From Methylobacterium terricola (GTDB lineage: Bacteria; Pseudomonadota; Alphaproteobacteria; Rhizobiales; Beijerinckiaceae): DNA of 64,000 nucleotides. The notes under the pieces were generated by a model. The model did no database searches. It was not told the origin of the DNA and worked only from the letters and a program-made list of their open reading frames with translations. The translations under genes and the position numbers were made by a program. The DNA lies in contig NZ_VDDA01000005.1 in NCBI RefSeq assembly GCF_006151805.1, forward strand, positions 124,001-188,000. Reading direction: 5' to 3'. Positions 53,069 through 63,703 of the stretch are shown in pieces. Numbering within the stretch: position 1 is the stretch's first letter; the number at the start of each line of letters is the position of its first letter.

Positions 53069-54007
53069 ATGCTCGCCAAGACCTTCCGCAATCCGCTGTT
53101 CTGGCTCTGCCTGATCGGCCTCGCGCTCGCCAGCGTGCTGCCGCTCTGGGTGTCGGGCTACATCCTCGGGCTCCTCACCGTCGCGTACTATTTCGGCGTG
53201 TTCTCGATGGCCTGGGACCTGCTGTTCGGCTTCGCCGGCGAGGTCAATTTCGGGCCGACCTTCCTGATCGGATTGGGGGCCTACACCGCCGGCATCCTCA
53301 ACGGCCACGGCATCGGCATCCCGCTCTGCCTGCTGGCCGGCGCGGTGGCGGCGGTGATCGGCGGCCTCGTCCTGGCGCTGCCGGCGCTCCGGGTGCGGGG
53401 CCCCTATTTCGGCCTCACCACCGTCGTGGCGGTCCTGATCCTGCAGAACCTCATCGTCGTCTTCGCCGACACCACCGGGGGCGAGATCGGGCTCACCGTG
53501 CCCGACGTGATCAGCATCGACGCGGCGACCAATTACTGGATCGCGCTCGGCTTCATGGGGGTGAGCGGGCTCATCCTCTACGCCATCGCGGTCTCGCCGG
53601 TCGGGCTGATCCTCCAGGCGAGCGGGCAGGACCCGGTCGAGGCCGGGGCGCTCGGCTTCAACGTCGCCAAGCACAAGCTCGCGGCGTTCTGCGTCAGCGC
53701 GGTGTTCTCCGGCCTCGCGGGGGCGTTGTTCGTCTTCTACATGGGCACCGCCTCGGTCGGCACGCTGATCGACGTCTCGGTCGGCGTCCAGGTCATCATC
53801 GGGGCGGTGCTCGGCGGGCGGCGCACCATCGTCGGCGGCGTCCTCGGCGCGGTGTTCCTGATCGCCGCCGGCGAGGTGCTGCGGCCGCTGGGATCCCTCT
53901 CGACCTTCGTGGTCTCGGCCGCGGCCCTCGCGGTGATCCTGTTCGTGCCGGCGGGCCTCCTCGGGATCCTGACCCGCCAGGGCCGCGGCGAGGGGCACCG
54001 CGCCTGA
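53069..54007 (+). CDS. livM: Liv-type ABC transporter permease LivM (second system)
   Basis: 312 residues from the ATG at 53069, 4 bp after GAGAGG; an ATG 18 bp upstream has no ribosome site. LivM blocks: FSMAWDLLFGFAGEVNFGPT, LRVRGPYFGLTTVVAVLILQ, LILQASGQDPVEAGALGFNV (coupling loop) and VIIGAVLGGRRTIVGGVLGA. Pairs with the LivH protein encoded just upstream. Confidence 0.9.
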   Translation: MLAKTFRNPLFWLCLIGLALASVLPLWVSGYILGLLTVAYYFGVFSMAWDLLFGFAGEVNFGPTFLIGLGAYTAGILNGHGIGIPLCLLAGAVAAVIGGLVLALPALRVRGPYFGLTTVVAVLILQNLIVVFADTTGGEIGLTVPDVISIDAATNYWIALGFMGVSGLILYAIAVSPVGLILQASGQDPVEAGALGFNVAKHKLAAFCVSAVFSGLAGALFVFYMGTASVGTLIDVSVGVQVIIGAVLGGRRTIVGGVLGAVFLIAAGEVLRPLGSLSTFVVSAAALAVILFVPAGLLGILTRQGRGEGHRA

Positions 54008-54047
54008 TGACCGCCCCCGTTCCCGCCTTCCGACAAGGGTTGCGTTC

Positions 54048-55571
54048 ATGAGTGCGGCCGTCCTCGACACGTCCACCGCCCCCCTGCTCTCCACCCCCGC
54101 GCCGGCCGCCGGTCCTCCGCTGCTCGCGGTCGAGGGGCTGACCAAGCGCTATGGCGGCCTCGTCGCCGCGAAGTCGATCGGCTTCACGGTGCGGGCCGGC
54201 GAGATCGTCGGGCTGATCGGGCCGAACGGCTCGGGCAAGTCCACGGTGATGAAGCTGATCATGGGGCTGGAGCGGCCGAATGCCGGCAGCATCCGGCTCG
54301 ACGGCACCGAGATCGCCGGCTGGCCCTCGCACCGGGTGGCACGGGCCGGGATCGGGCTCGTCTTCCAGCATTCGCGCCCGCTGCACCGGCAGACCGTGCT
54401 GGAGAACATCAAGCTCGCGCTCCTGCCCGACAGCCTGATTCGGCTCTTCGCCGATCCGGGCGTCGAGACACGGGCGCGCGCCATCGCCGAGCGGGTGGGC
54501 TTAGGGGCCGTGATGGACCGGCGCCCCGGCACCCTGCCCTTCGCGGACTTGCGCCGGATGGAGCTCGCCAAGGCGATCGCCCGCGACCCCAAGGTGGTGC
54601 TGGTCGACGAGCCCTTCGCCGGCCTGACCTCCGGCGAGGTCGCCGATTTCTCCGCCCTGATCCGCGGCTTTCGCGACGAGGGCAAGGCGGTGCTCCTCGT
54701 CGACCACAACGTGAAGAGCGTGTCGGCCCTCGTCGACCGGGTCTTCGCGATGTATCTCGGCGAGCGCGTCGCCGAGGGCACGGCCGCCGAGGTGATGCGC
54801 AACGAGACCGTGCGCCGGGTCTATCTCGGCGGCAGCATCGAGACCGCCGCGCGGCCCAAGGCGAACGTCTCCGGTGCGCCGCTCCTCACGGTCGAGGGGC
54901 TCGACGTGCTCTACGGCAAGGCCCAGGCCCTGCGCCGGGTCGACCTCCACGTCCACGAGGGCGAGTTCGTCTCGGTGGTCGGCCTCAACGGCGCCGGCAA
55001 GACGACGCTGTTCAATGCGATCTCGGGCCTCGTCCCGCATTCCGGACGCATCAGCTTCGCGGGCGAATCGTTGGCGAAGCGCACGCCCGCGGGCATCGCC
55101 CGCGGCGGCATCGTCCAGGTGCCGGAGACCCGCGAGCTGTTCGGCGAGATGAGCGTGCGCGAGAACCTCGATCTCGGCGGCCAGCATCTTCCGAAGGCCG
55201 AGAGCGCACGCCAGCTCGACTGGCTGTTCGAGCTGTTTCCGATCTTGAAGAGCCGCGGCGGCCAGATCGCCCGCACCCTCTCGGGCGGCGAGCAGCAGAT
55301 GCTCACCATCGCCCGCGCCCTGATGATGAAGCCGCGCCTCCTGATCCTCGACGAGCCGACGCTCGGCCTCGCCCCGGTGATCCTGGAGCAGCTCTCGAAG
55401 GCGCTGGAGCGCCTGCGGCAGACGACCCCGATCACCGTGCTGCTCGGCGAGCAGAACGTCACCTTCGCGCTGCCCCATGCCGACCGGGTCTACGTGCTGG
55501 AACACGCCCGCATCGTCTGGGAGGGCCCGCCCGACCGCTTCGCGGCGGAGGCCGGCACCGGCTACCTGTGA
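54048..55571 (+). CDS. Fused LivG-LivF ABC ATPase
   Basis: 507 residues with two complete ATPase domains. Domain 1 (about 25-275): Walker A GPNGSGKS at 58-65, Q-loop FQHSRPLHRQTVLENIKLAL, LivG-style degenerate signature LPFADLRRMELAKAI, Walker B VLVDEPFAGL. Domain 2 (about 282-507): Walker A GLNGAGKTT, VPETRELFGEMSVRENLDLG, signature LSGGEQQMLTIARAL, Walker B LLILDEPTLGLAP, H-loop EQNVTFALP. Normally LivG and LivF are separate proteins (as in the first system here). The fusion fixes a 1:1 pair. AAGGG precedes the ATG. Confidence 0.9.
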   Translation: MSAAVLDTSTAPLLSTPAPAAGPPLLAVEGLTKRYGGLVAAKSIGFTVRAGEIVGLIGPNGSGKSTVMKLIMGLERPNAGSIRLDGTEIAGWPSHRVARAGIGLVFQHSRPLHRQTVLENIKLALLPDSLIRLFADPGVETRARAIAERVGLGAVMDRRPGTLPFADLRRMELAKAIARDPKVVLVDEPFAGLTSGEVADFSALIRGFRDEGKAVLLVDHNVKSVSALVDRVFAMYLGERVAEGTAAEVMRNETVRRVYLGGSIETAARPKANVSGAPLLTVEGLDVLYGKAQALRRVDLHVHEGEFVSVVGLNGAGKTTLFNAISGLVPHSGRISFAGESLAKRTPAGIARGGIVQVPETRELFGEMSVRENLDLGGQHLPKAESARQLDWLFELFPILKSRGGQIARTLSGGEQQMLTIARALMMKPRLLILDEPTLGLAPVILEQLSKALERLRQTTPITVLLGEQNVTFALPHADRVYVLEHARIVWEGPPDRFAAEAGTGYL

Positions 55572-55673
55572 CCGGCCTCGAAGGGAGGAATCCCGAAACG
55601 CTTGACTCGGGTTAAGGCAGCCCGAGACCAGGGGCCGTACTCGTGCAGGACAGCCAGCCCAGGAGAGCACGGA

Positions 55674-55925
55674 ATGTCCTGCTACTACTTCCATTTCCAG
55701 GTCGGCAGCCGTCTCATTCGGGACACCCGCGGCGTCGAGCTCGAGGAGCCGCACGAGATCATCACCTGCTCGGCGCATATCGCCGGCCTTCTGAAGCGGC
55801 GCGCCTGCCGCGAGCCCGAGTGGAAGGAGGCGATCATCCACGTCGAGGACAAGGAGCGCCGCTTCAGCCTGTTCCTGCCGATCGCGCGGTTCGCGGATGC
55901 GATTCCGCGGTTGCAGGCGCAGTGA
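55674..55925 (+). CDS. Small DUF6894-like protein
   Basis: 83 residues from the ATG at 55674; AGGAG lies 8 bp upstream. Starts MSCYYFHFQVGSRLIRDTRG then VELEEPHEII, the Y-F-H-x-(6)-IRD-x-x-G-x-EL pattern of the small DUF6894 proteins common in Methylobacterium and Bradyrhizobium; ends with RRFSLFLPIARF. Function unknown. Probably a separate transcript from the ABC transporter genes. Confidence 0.65.
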   Translation: MSCYYFHFQVGSRLIRDTRGVELEEPHEIITCSAHIAGLLKRRACREPEWKEAIIHVEDKERRFSLFLPIARFADAIPRLQAQ

Positions 55926-55966
55926 CCGGCGAGCGGTCGCCTCGCGCGACGCGGTGTCCACCCTCC

Positions 55967-56005
55967 CCGTCATCCCGGGTTCCACTGTCGGGCCCCGGAG
56001 GTGAC
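55967..56005. repeat. Dispersed repeat family B, copy 6
   Basis: CGTCATCCCGGGTTCCACTG followed by GGGCCCCGGAGGTGACG: inverted halves of family B, between the convergent DUF6894-like and chemoreceptor genes, where it may act as a bidirectional stop. Confidence 0.5.
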
Positions 56006-56037
56006 GTGACGGAGGTCGCCGGTATCCCCGGCCAGAT

Positions 56038-57999
56038 CTACGCCGCCTTGATCTCCGCCACGAACCCGCCGATCTCGCGCTCCAGCGTCGCGGCCTGACG
56101 GGCGAGCGCCCGCGCGGCGTGCAGCACCTGGTCGGCGGTGCCGCCGGTATGGTCGGCGCCGCGCTGCACCTCGTCGATGTGGCCCGAGACCACCTGCGTG
56201 CTGTGGGCGGCGTGCTGGACGTTGCGGGCGATCTCGCCGGTGGCGGCGCTCTGGCGCTCCATCGCGCTGGCGACGCCGGTGGCGATGGCGTTCATGTCGC
56301 GGATGGTGCCGCCGATCGCCTCGATCGCCTGCACCGCCTGGACGGTCTGGGCCTGGATGCTGCCGACCTGGCCGGCGATCTCGTCGGTGGCCCGGGCGGT
56401 GCGGGTGGCGAGGTCCTTGACCTCGGCGGCCACCACCGCGAAGCCGCGCCCCGCCTCGCCGGCCCGCGCCGCCTCGATGGTGGCGTTGAGCGCGAGCAGG
56501 TTGGTGCGGCCGGCGATGCTGGTGATGATCTGGATCACGTCGCCGATCTGCTGCGCGCCCGCCGCCAGGGCCCGGATCGTCGCCTCGGTGCGCGCCGCCT
56601 CGGCGTCGGCGCGGCCGGCGATGACCGAGGAATGGGCGACCTGCCGCACGATCTCGTCGATGCTGGCGGAGAGCTCGTCCGTCGCGCTCGACACGCTGCC
56701 GACATTGGCCGAGGTCTGGCTCGCCGCCTCGGCGACGCCCGCCGAGAGGCTCGTGGCCTGGGCGGCCGACTGGGACATCGAGTGGGCCGCCGCCTCCATC
56801 TCGCCCGCCGCCGCGGTCAGGGTGGCGATCAGTGCCGAGACCTTGCCCTCGAAGCCCCGCGTCAGCGCCTCGAGATGGCGCGCCCGGTCGACCTTCGCGT
56901 CGGTGTCGCGGCGCTGTTCCGCGCCGCGCTGCTCGGATTCGATCAGGCCGTCGCGGAACAGCGCGACCGTGCGGGCCATCGCGCCGATCTCGTCGGCCCG
57001 CTCGGTTCCCGGGACCGCGATCGACCGGGCGCCGCTGCCGAGCGCCGCCATGGCGCCGGACAGGCGCTGCAGCGGCCCGGTGATCGAGCCGGCGAGCCGG
57101 AGGGAGATCAGGATTCCCAGGATCACGATGCCGACGGCCTTGAGGAGGAAGCTCGTCGTGCCGCGCGCGACGCTGCGGGCGAAATCCTCCTCGGCCGCGA
57201 GGCCCTCGCGGGTCGCCCCCGCCAGCAGGGATTCGGACGCCTTCATCGAGTCGTCGCGGGCGACACGGGAGAGCTTCAGGTGCTTGCTCCACTCGCCGGC
57301 CAGCACCGCCGCGCGCTCCAGCGCCGCCCGCCAGGCGGTCAGCTTGGCGGCGAGGTCGGCATTACCCTGCAGCTTCCCTTGCGCCGCCGCCGCGGACTGG
57401 CCCGCCGCGGCCAGGGTCTTGGCATCGCCCGTCGCCTTGAACGGCACGAGCTGGTCGCGGGCGGCCTGGAACGCGTCGGCGGCGCCGTTCAGCATCCGGG
57501 CCTGGTCGAGGTCGCCGGACTCGAAGGCGCGGGTGCGCCGCTGCGACAGGGCGGCGGCGATCTGGTCGCCGGCCTGGTCGATGTCGCGGCCCTGCAGCGC
57601 CAGCTCCTCGTCCTTGATCCGGGCCAGGTTGGCGTATTCGGCGCCGTAGGCACGCAAGGCCTTGCCGATCCTGTCGCTGACCGCGAGCTCGTCGGCCGAG
57701 AGCCCGATCGCGGATCCGCGCTCGATCAGGGCGAGGGACTTGTCGAGGTGGTCCCGCGCGACCTTGAGCGCCGCGGCGTCGAAGCGCTGGAGCCAGCGGC
57801 TCAGCTCGAACCGGGTCTGCATCATCGCCATGTCGACGGAGCGGACATGCTCGGTCTTGGCGCGGTTCTGCTGGTACTCGGCGAAGTCCGTGCCGACCTG
57901 GGTCACCAGCATGTAGCCCGAGACCGCCACGCCGACGGTCGTCGCCAGCACGACGCCGAAACCCGAGACGATCCTCGCCTTGATGGACAGGCGCGCCAT
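56038..57999 (-). CDS. Membrane methyl-accepting chemotaxis protein
   Basis: 653 residues from the ATG at 57999 ([20 protein letters not shown]), with AAGGGCGGA just upstream; ATG 58026 is an alternative. First membrane segment about 10-32, a ~230-residue helical periplasmic sensor region, second segment [24 protein letters not shown] domain, then the signalling domain with [20 protein letters not shown] at its tip and [20 protein letters not shown]. No PAS or Cache module; the helical sensor recalls the HBM/4HB type. Ligand unknown. Located beside flagellar genes. Confidence 0.9.
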   Translation of the reverse strand: MARLSIKARIVSGFGVVLATTVGVAVSGYMLVTQVGTDFAEYQQNRAKTEHVRSVDMAMMQTRFELSRWLQRFDAAALKVARDHLDKSLALIERGSAIGLSADELAVSDRIGKALRAYGAEYANLARIKDEELALQGRDIDQAGDQIAAALSQRRTRAFESGDLDQARMLNGAADAFQAARDQLVPFKATGDAKTLAAAGQSAAAAQGKLQGNADLAAKLTAWRAALERAAVLAGEWSKHLKLSRVARDDSMKASESLLAGATREGLAAEEDFARSVARGTTSFLLKAVGIVILGILISLRLAGSITGPLQRLSGAMAALGSGARSIAVPGTERADEIGAMARTVALFRDGLIESEQRGAEQRRDTDAKVDRARHLEALTRGFEGKVSALIATLTAAAGEMEAAAHSMSQSAAQATSLSAGVAEAASQTSANVGSVSSATDELSASIDEIVRQVAHSSVIAGRADAEAARTEATIRALAAGAQQIGDVIQIITSIAGRTNLLALNATIEAARAGEAGRGFAVVAAEVKDLATRTARATDEIAGQVGSIQAQTVQAVQAIEAIGGTIRDMNAIATGVASAMERQSAATGEIARNVQHAAHSTQVVSGHIDEVQRGADHTGGTADQVLHAARALARQAATLEREIGGFVAEIKAA

Positions 58000-58197
58000 G
58001 CGTCCGCCCTTGATCCACGCCCGCATCGATCCCGCCCGTCCGTTCAAGGCTCACTCGCCGGACAACGATGGAATGTTTCCGCTAAGGCAGGCTTAAAGAC
58101 TGAGCGGTCTTTCGTCCCGGCCCACGATACGATCCAAGGACGAAGGTCCTGCTGTCGCGAAGGACCGACAAGAACGGACCGTGCGATGCTCCTTGCC

Positions 58198-59586
<1,389 letters not shown>

Positions 59587-59626
59587 GGCGGGTCCTCCGG
59601 GGCGTCGGTTGCGGATGGGGCGGGGG

Positions 59627-59977
59627 TCAGCCGTCGGCCTTGACGATCTCGGTCATCGTCACGCCGAGGCGCTCCTCGACCAGCACCACCTCGCCGCGGG
59701 CGACGAGGCGGTTGTTGACGAAGATGTCGATCGCCTCGCCGACCTTGCGGTCGAGCTCCAGAACCGTGCCCGGCCCCAGCCGCAGCAGGTCGCCGATCGG
59801 CATCCGCGACGAGCCGAGCACCGCCGAGACCATCACCGGAACGTCGAAGACCTGCTCCAGGTCGGCCGCCGACTTGGCGGCGACCGGCGCGTCGCGCATC
59901 GCGCCCACCGAGGCGGTGTCGAAGGCGAGATCCGCCTCGCTGAGCTGGGGCAGGCCGAGATCGTTGTCGGAGGTCAT
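59627..59977 (-). CDS. fliN: Flagellar motor switch protein FliN
   Basis: 116 residues, normal FliN length. C-terminal SpoA/FliMN_C fold: VFDVPVMVSAVLGSSRMPIG, DLLRLGPGTVLELDRKVGEA, IDIFVNNRLVARGEVVLVEE and RLGVTMTEIV. Forms the C ring with FliM and FliG at the cytoplasmic face of the motor. AGG lies 7 bp before the start. Lies between fliH and flbD, as in Caulobacter. Confidence 0.95.
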   Translation of the reverse strand: MTSDNDLGLPQLSEADLAFDTASVGAMRDAPVAAKSAADLEQVFDVPVMVSAVLGSSRMPIGDLLRLGPGTVLELDRKVGEAIDIFVNNRLVARGEVVLVEERLGVTMTEIVKADG

Positions 59978-60034
59978 CGGGGTACCTGTGGGAGCGGAGA
60001 GAAGGTCGGGCAGGAGTCGGGCGAGGACGGCGTA

Positions 60035-60673
60035 TCAGGCGGGAGCGAGCGCGGAGAGGATGGCGGCCTCGATCGCCGCGCGCTCGCGCACCACGCCGCC
60101 ATCGGCCCATTCGATGCGGGCATCCCCCGCCGCGAGGCCCGGATCGCCGAGCACGATCAGCCGGCCCTCGTAGCCGCGCTCGCGGGCGAGCCGGGTGACC
60201 TGCCGCTCGGTCTCGTCGACGAGGGCGTCGTGGACCCGGATCGCCAGATGCGGCACGCCGCGCAGGTGCTGCAGCGCGCGGCCCGCGGCCTCGGCGATCG
60301 CCGCCACCGGATGGCTGTCGAGGGCGGCGCCCGCGATCTTGCGCCCGAGGGTCACGGCGAAGTCGAGGGCCTGGGCCTCGCGCTCGGCGTCGCGGGCATC
60401 CGCGGCGCCGATCATGCCGGAGGCCGCCGCGGCGACCCGGTTGAGGGCGTCGGCGAGGCGCGCCTGGACCTGGGCCTCGGCCTGGGCGCGGCCCTCCTGC
60501 AGGCCGCGGGCGAAGGCCTCGGCCTCCATCGCGGCCCGTTCGGCCGCCTGCGCCGCCGCGGCGGCGGCCCGGGCCTGCGCCTCGGCCTCGGCGCCGCCGG
60601 CCTCCTCGCGCGGCGGCTTGCCGTCGGGGTGGCGGAAATCGGTATCGAACAGGAAACGCCGGATCTGCGCCAT
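60035..60673 (-). CDS. fliH: Flagellar assembly protein FliH (FlbE-type)
   Basis: 212 residues. N-terminal MAQIRRFLFDTDFRHPDGKP, then a long Ala/Glu/Gln-rich coiled-coil (about 25-100: EAEAQARAAAAAAQAAERAA) containing a YscL/FliH-type G-x-x-x-G stretch (FARGLQEGRAQAEAQ), and a globular C-terminal domain with DFAVTLGRKIAG and LGDPGLAAGDARIEWADGGV. Regulates the FliI ATPase of the flagellar export apparatus. The D-F-D-T-D-F start and position match the alphaproteobacterial FlbE/FliH group. Confidence 0.88.
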   Translation of the reverse strand: MAQIRRFLFDTDFRHPDGKPPREEAGGAEAEAQARAAAAAAQAAERAAMEAEAFARGLQEGRAQAEAQVQARLADALNRVAAAASGMIGAADARDAEREAQALDFAVTLGRKIAGAALDSHPVAAIAEAAGRALQHLRGVPHLAIRVHDALVDETERQVTRLARERGYEGRLIVLGDPGLAAGDARIEWADGGVVRERAAIEAAILSALAPA

Positions 60674-60734
60674 CAGGCGGCTCTCCCGGAACCGGGTCGA
60701 ACCGGAGCGAATGCGGGGCGGGCGACGGTCGGCA

Positions 60735-61784
60735 TCAATAGACCAGCTCTTCTTCGGCGCTGTTCTTGGCGATCATGATCTCACCCTTCTCGGCCAGGTC
60801 CTTGGCGAGGTCGGTCATCTTCGACTGGGCCTCGTCGACCTCCTTGAGGCGGATCGGCCCGAGCGAGCCCATCTCGTCCTGCATGTTCTTGGCCGCGCGG
60901 CTCGACATGTTGGCGAAGAAGAATGCCCGGACCGGGTCGGAGGCGCCCTTCAGCGCCCGGGCCAGCACGTCGCGGTCGACGCTGCGCATCAGGGTCTGGA
61001 CGCTGCCGGCATCCAGCTTCATCAGGTCGTCGAAGGTGAACATCAGCTGGCGGATCTTCTTCGCCGAGCCGCGGTTCGCCTGGTCGAGGGCGGCGAGGAA
61101 CCGGATCTCGGTCTGGCGGTCGAAGGCGTTGAACACGTCGGCCAGCAGCTCGTGGGCGTCGCGCCGGGTGGTCTGGGCGATGGTCGAGACGAACTCGACC
61201 CGCAGGATCTCCTCGATGTGGCGCAGGGCCTCCTTCTGCACCGTCTCCATCCGCAGCATGCGGTTGAGGACGTCGATGGCGAAGTCCTCCGGCAGGATCG
61301 TCAGCACCTTGGCGGCGTAGTCGGAGCGCACCCGCGACAGGATGACCGCGACGGTCTGCGGGTATTCGCTGCGCAGGAACGAGGCCAGGATCTCGGGATC
61401 GATCTGGGTCAGGCTGGCCCAGACCCGGCGGCCCGAGGCGCCCTTCACCTCCGCCATGATCACCGCGACCTGCTCGGGCGGGAAGATCTTCAGGAGCAGC
61501 GTCTCGGTGCGCTCGAAGCTCGAGGTGATGCCGCCGCTCGCCGAGAGCCGCGACACGAAGTCGATGATCAGGTGCTCGACCACGTCGGCCTCGAGCGACC
61601 CGAGCTGGACCATGGCATGCGAGACCTTCTTGATCTCGTCCTCTTCCAGCATGCGCCAGATCGGGGCGCCGTCCTCATCGCCGAGCAGCAGCAGCAGCGC
61701 AGCGGCGCGCTGCGTGCCGGGCATCTCGGCGTAGCCGGCGGCCCCGGCGGTGGGGCGGGCGAGCGGCATCGGGGTTGCGGCCAT
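60735..61784 (-). CDS. fliG: Flagellar motor switch protein FliG
   Basis: 349 residues, normal length. N-terminal AAALLLLLGDEDGAPIWRML; middle domain with ASGRRVWASLTQIDPEILAS, FLRSEYPQTVAVILSRV; C-terminal torque domain with MFTFDDLMKLDAGSVQTLMR and the charged helix ASDPVRAFFFANMSSRAAKN. Links the MS ring to the C ring and contacts the stator. Second gene of the operon, 62 bp after fliF. Confidence 0.95.
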   Translation of the reverse strand: MAATPMPLARPTAGAAGYAEMPGTQRAAALLLLLGDEDGAPIWRMLEEDEIKKVSHAMVQLGSLEADVVEHLIIDFVSRLSASGGITSSFERTETLLLKIFPPEQVAVIMAEVKGASGRRVWASLTQIDPEILASFLRSEYPQTVAVILSRVRSDYAAKVLTILPEDFAIDVLNRMLRMETVQKEALRHIEEILRVEFVSTIAQTTRRDAHELLADVFNAFDRQTEIRFLAALDQANRGSAKKIRQLMFTFDDLMKLDAGSVQTLMRSVDRDVLARALKGASDPVRAFFFANMSSRAAKNMQDEMGSLGPIRLKEVDEAQSKMTDLAKDLAEKGEIMIAKNSAEEELVY

Positions 61785-61846
61785 GACGTCAGCTCATCCT
61801 GCGAGCGTAAGGCGTTGCGATTCGAGGGGCCGTGGGCCGGGCGGCG

Positions 61847-63517
61847 TCAGCGGTCGTTGATCCAGGTGCGCAGCACCTCGACCGTCTCGGCCGGGTTGGT
61901 CTTCACGATGTCGACCACGCGCTCGATCGTCTGAGCCTGGACCTTGCCGTTGATCTTGGCGAACTCGACGAGGCGGCCGGCCTGGCTCTCGGGCAGGGCG
62001 ATCTCGGCGCCGGACGATCCGCCCGACCCGGCCAGGCCGGCCGCCCCCCCCTCCACCGCCAGCATCAGGCCGGGCTCGCCCTTGAGGATCGAGACCGAGG
62101 CCAGGGCCGGCACGTCGGCGGTCACCACCCGGGCGACCAGCGGGCGCACCACGGTCATCAGCACCACGAGGCCGAGGAGGAAGAGCACCGTCATCTCGGC
62201 GATGCGCAGCACGTCCTCCTTGGTCGGCTGCATGAGCGAGGCGAGGAGGCCCTGCTCCTGCAGCTCCGGCACCGCCGGGGTCTCGGCGAAGCGCAGGTTC
62301 ACCACCTCGACCTGGTCGCCCCGGGCCTTGTCGTAGCCGACCGCGGTGCGCACCAGCGTGGTGATCCGCTCCAGCTCCGCCGCCGGCCGCGGCGCATAGG
62401 CCGCCTTGCCGTCCGGGCCGGCCGCGTAGGTGCCGTCGATCAGCACGGCGACCGACAGGCGCTTGACCCGGCCGCCCTCGTTCACCTCGGTGCGGGTGAC
62501 CCGGGAGATCTCGTAGTTCGTGGTCTCCTCGTTCTTGTTCGAGGCCTCGCGCGGGCCCTGGTTCTGCTGGCCCTGGTTGGCGCCGGGCAGCTCGTTGCCC
62601 ACGGTGACGCCGCCCTCGGTGCTCTGCGACTGCTGGCTCTCGGTGCGGGTCTGGGTCGAGCGCACCACCCGGCTCTCCGGGTCGAAGGTCTCCGAGCGGC
62701 TCTCGATCCGGTTGGCGTCGAGCTCGGCGGTGACCTGGACCCGGGCCCGGCCCTGCCCGACGATGCCGGCGACGATCTCCTCGACCTGGTTGCGCAGGCG
62801 CCGCTCCAGGCCGGTCTGGCGCTCCTCGAGGCCGATGCCGGCCTGGTCCTCGGCGCCGCGGGCGCCGTCGGCGAGGAGCCGCCCGCGCTCGTCGACGATC
62901 GAGATGCGCTCGGGCTTCAGGCCCTCGACCGCCGAGGCGACGAGGTGGCGCACCGCCCGGACCTGGCCCGGATCGAGCTCCCCGGCGAGCCTCACCACGA
63001 TCGCGGCGCTCGGCGACTCGCGGTCTCGGGAGAACAGCCGCTTCTCGGGCAGGACGAGATGGACGCGCGCCGCCTGCACCCGGCCGATCGCCCGGATCGA
63101 GCGGGCGAGCTCGCCCTCGAGCGCCCGCAGGTGGTTGACGTTCTGGACGAAGCTCGTCGACGAGAAGGCGTCGCCCTTGTCGAAGATCTCGTAGCCGACG
63201 CCGCCGGCGCTCGGCAGGCCCTTCGACGCGAGGTCCATCCGCAGCCGCGCGAGGTCGGCGCGGGGGGCCAGCACGGTCTGGCCGGCATCGCCCTTGGTCT
63301 CGTAGCGGATGCCCTTGGCCTCGAGGTCGCGCACCACCGCGCCGGCATCCTGCACCGACAGGTCGGTGTAGAGCACCCCCATCTCGGGGCGTGACACCCG
63401 CAGGATGACGAAGGCGAAGAACCCGATGAGCGCGAGGGTCACCGCCCCCATCGCGGCGAGCCGCGCGGGCCCGAGTTTGGCCACCAGATCGAGGACCGGC
63501 TTCACGACGTCACGCAC
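61847..63517 (-). CDS. fliF: Flagellar MS-ring protein FliF
   Basis: About 556 residues from a GTG at 63517 (a GTG at 63505 is equally plausible; ribosome sites are weak). First membrane segment LAAMGAVTLALIGFFAFVIL, ring-building motifs with VLYTDLSVQDAGAVVRDLEA, GVGYEIFDKGDAFSSTSFVQ, LARSIRAIGRVQAARVHLVL, the Gln/Asn/Ser-rich beta-collar region near 305-345, second membrane segment MTVLFLLGLVVLMTVVRPLV, and the FliG-binding C-terminus ending LRTWINDR. Founds the basal body in the inner membrane; first gene of the operon. A CtrA-like box lies about 54 bp upstream of the start. Confidence 0.94.
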   Translation of the reverse strand: MRDVVKPVLDLVAKLGPARLAAMGAVTLALIGFFAFVILRVSRPEMGVLYTDLSVQDAGAVVRDLEAKGIRYETKGDAGQTVLAPRADLARLRMDLASKGLPSAGGVGYEIFDKGDAFSSTSFVQNVNHLRALEGELARSIRAIGRVQAARVHLVLPEKRLFSRDRESPSAAIVVRLAGELDPGQVRAVRHLVASAVEGLKPERISIVDERGRLLADGARGAEDQAGIGLEERQTGLERRLRNQVEEIVAGIVGQGRARVQVTAELDANRIESRSETFDPESRVVRSTQTRTESQQSQSTEGGVTVGNELPGANQGQQNQGPREASNKNEETTNYEISRVTRTEVNEGGRVKRLSVAVLIDGTYAAGPDGKAAYAPRPAAELERITTLVRTAVGYDKARGDQVEVVNLRFAETPAVPELQEQGLLASLMQPTKEDVLRIAEMTVLFLLGLVVLMTVVRPLVARVVTADVPALASVSILKGEPGLMLAVEGGAAGLAGSGGSSGAEIALPESQAGRLVEFAKINGKVQAQTIERVVDIVKTNPAETVEVLRTWINDR

Positions 63518-63570
63518 CCGCCATCCGGAGCCCCATCGGCCCCTCGGAGGCAAAATTTGCCCAGTCGTGG

Positions 63571-63585
63571 TTATGACTTGGTTAA
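63571..63585 (-). promoter_or_regulatory. Candidate CtrA-binding box upstream of fliF
   Basis: On the minus strand TTAA is followed after 7 bp by ATAA (63585-63571), close to the CtrA consensus TTAA-N7-TTAA with one mismatch. Position fits the fliF promoter, which is CtrA-controlled in Caulobacter. It lies between fliF and sciP, whose product inhibits CtrA-dependent transcription. Confidence 0.55.
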
Positions 63586-63703
63586 CGCGAGCGAAACGGA
63601 CGCGCGCAGGCCCGGGACACCCCGGCGGCCAAGACGCGCCGCGAGGATGTCCCGGACCTGCGATCCGGGGGCCGGTGGCGGCTCCGACCGAGCCGCGACC
63701 TGG

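Noticed and set aside
58095..58112. Small hairpin AAAGAC/GTCTTT downstream of flbD
   Set aside because: Six-base stem without a T run; too weak to call a terminator.
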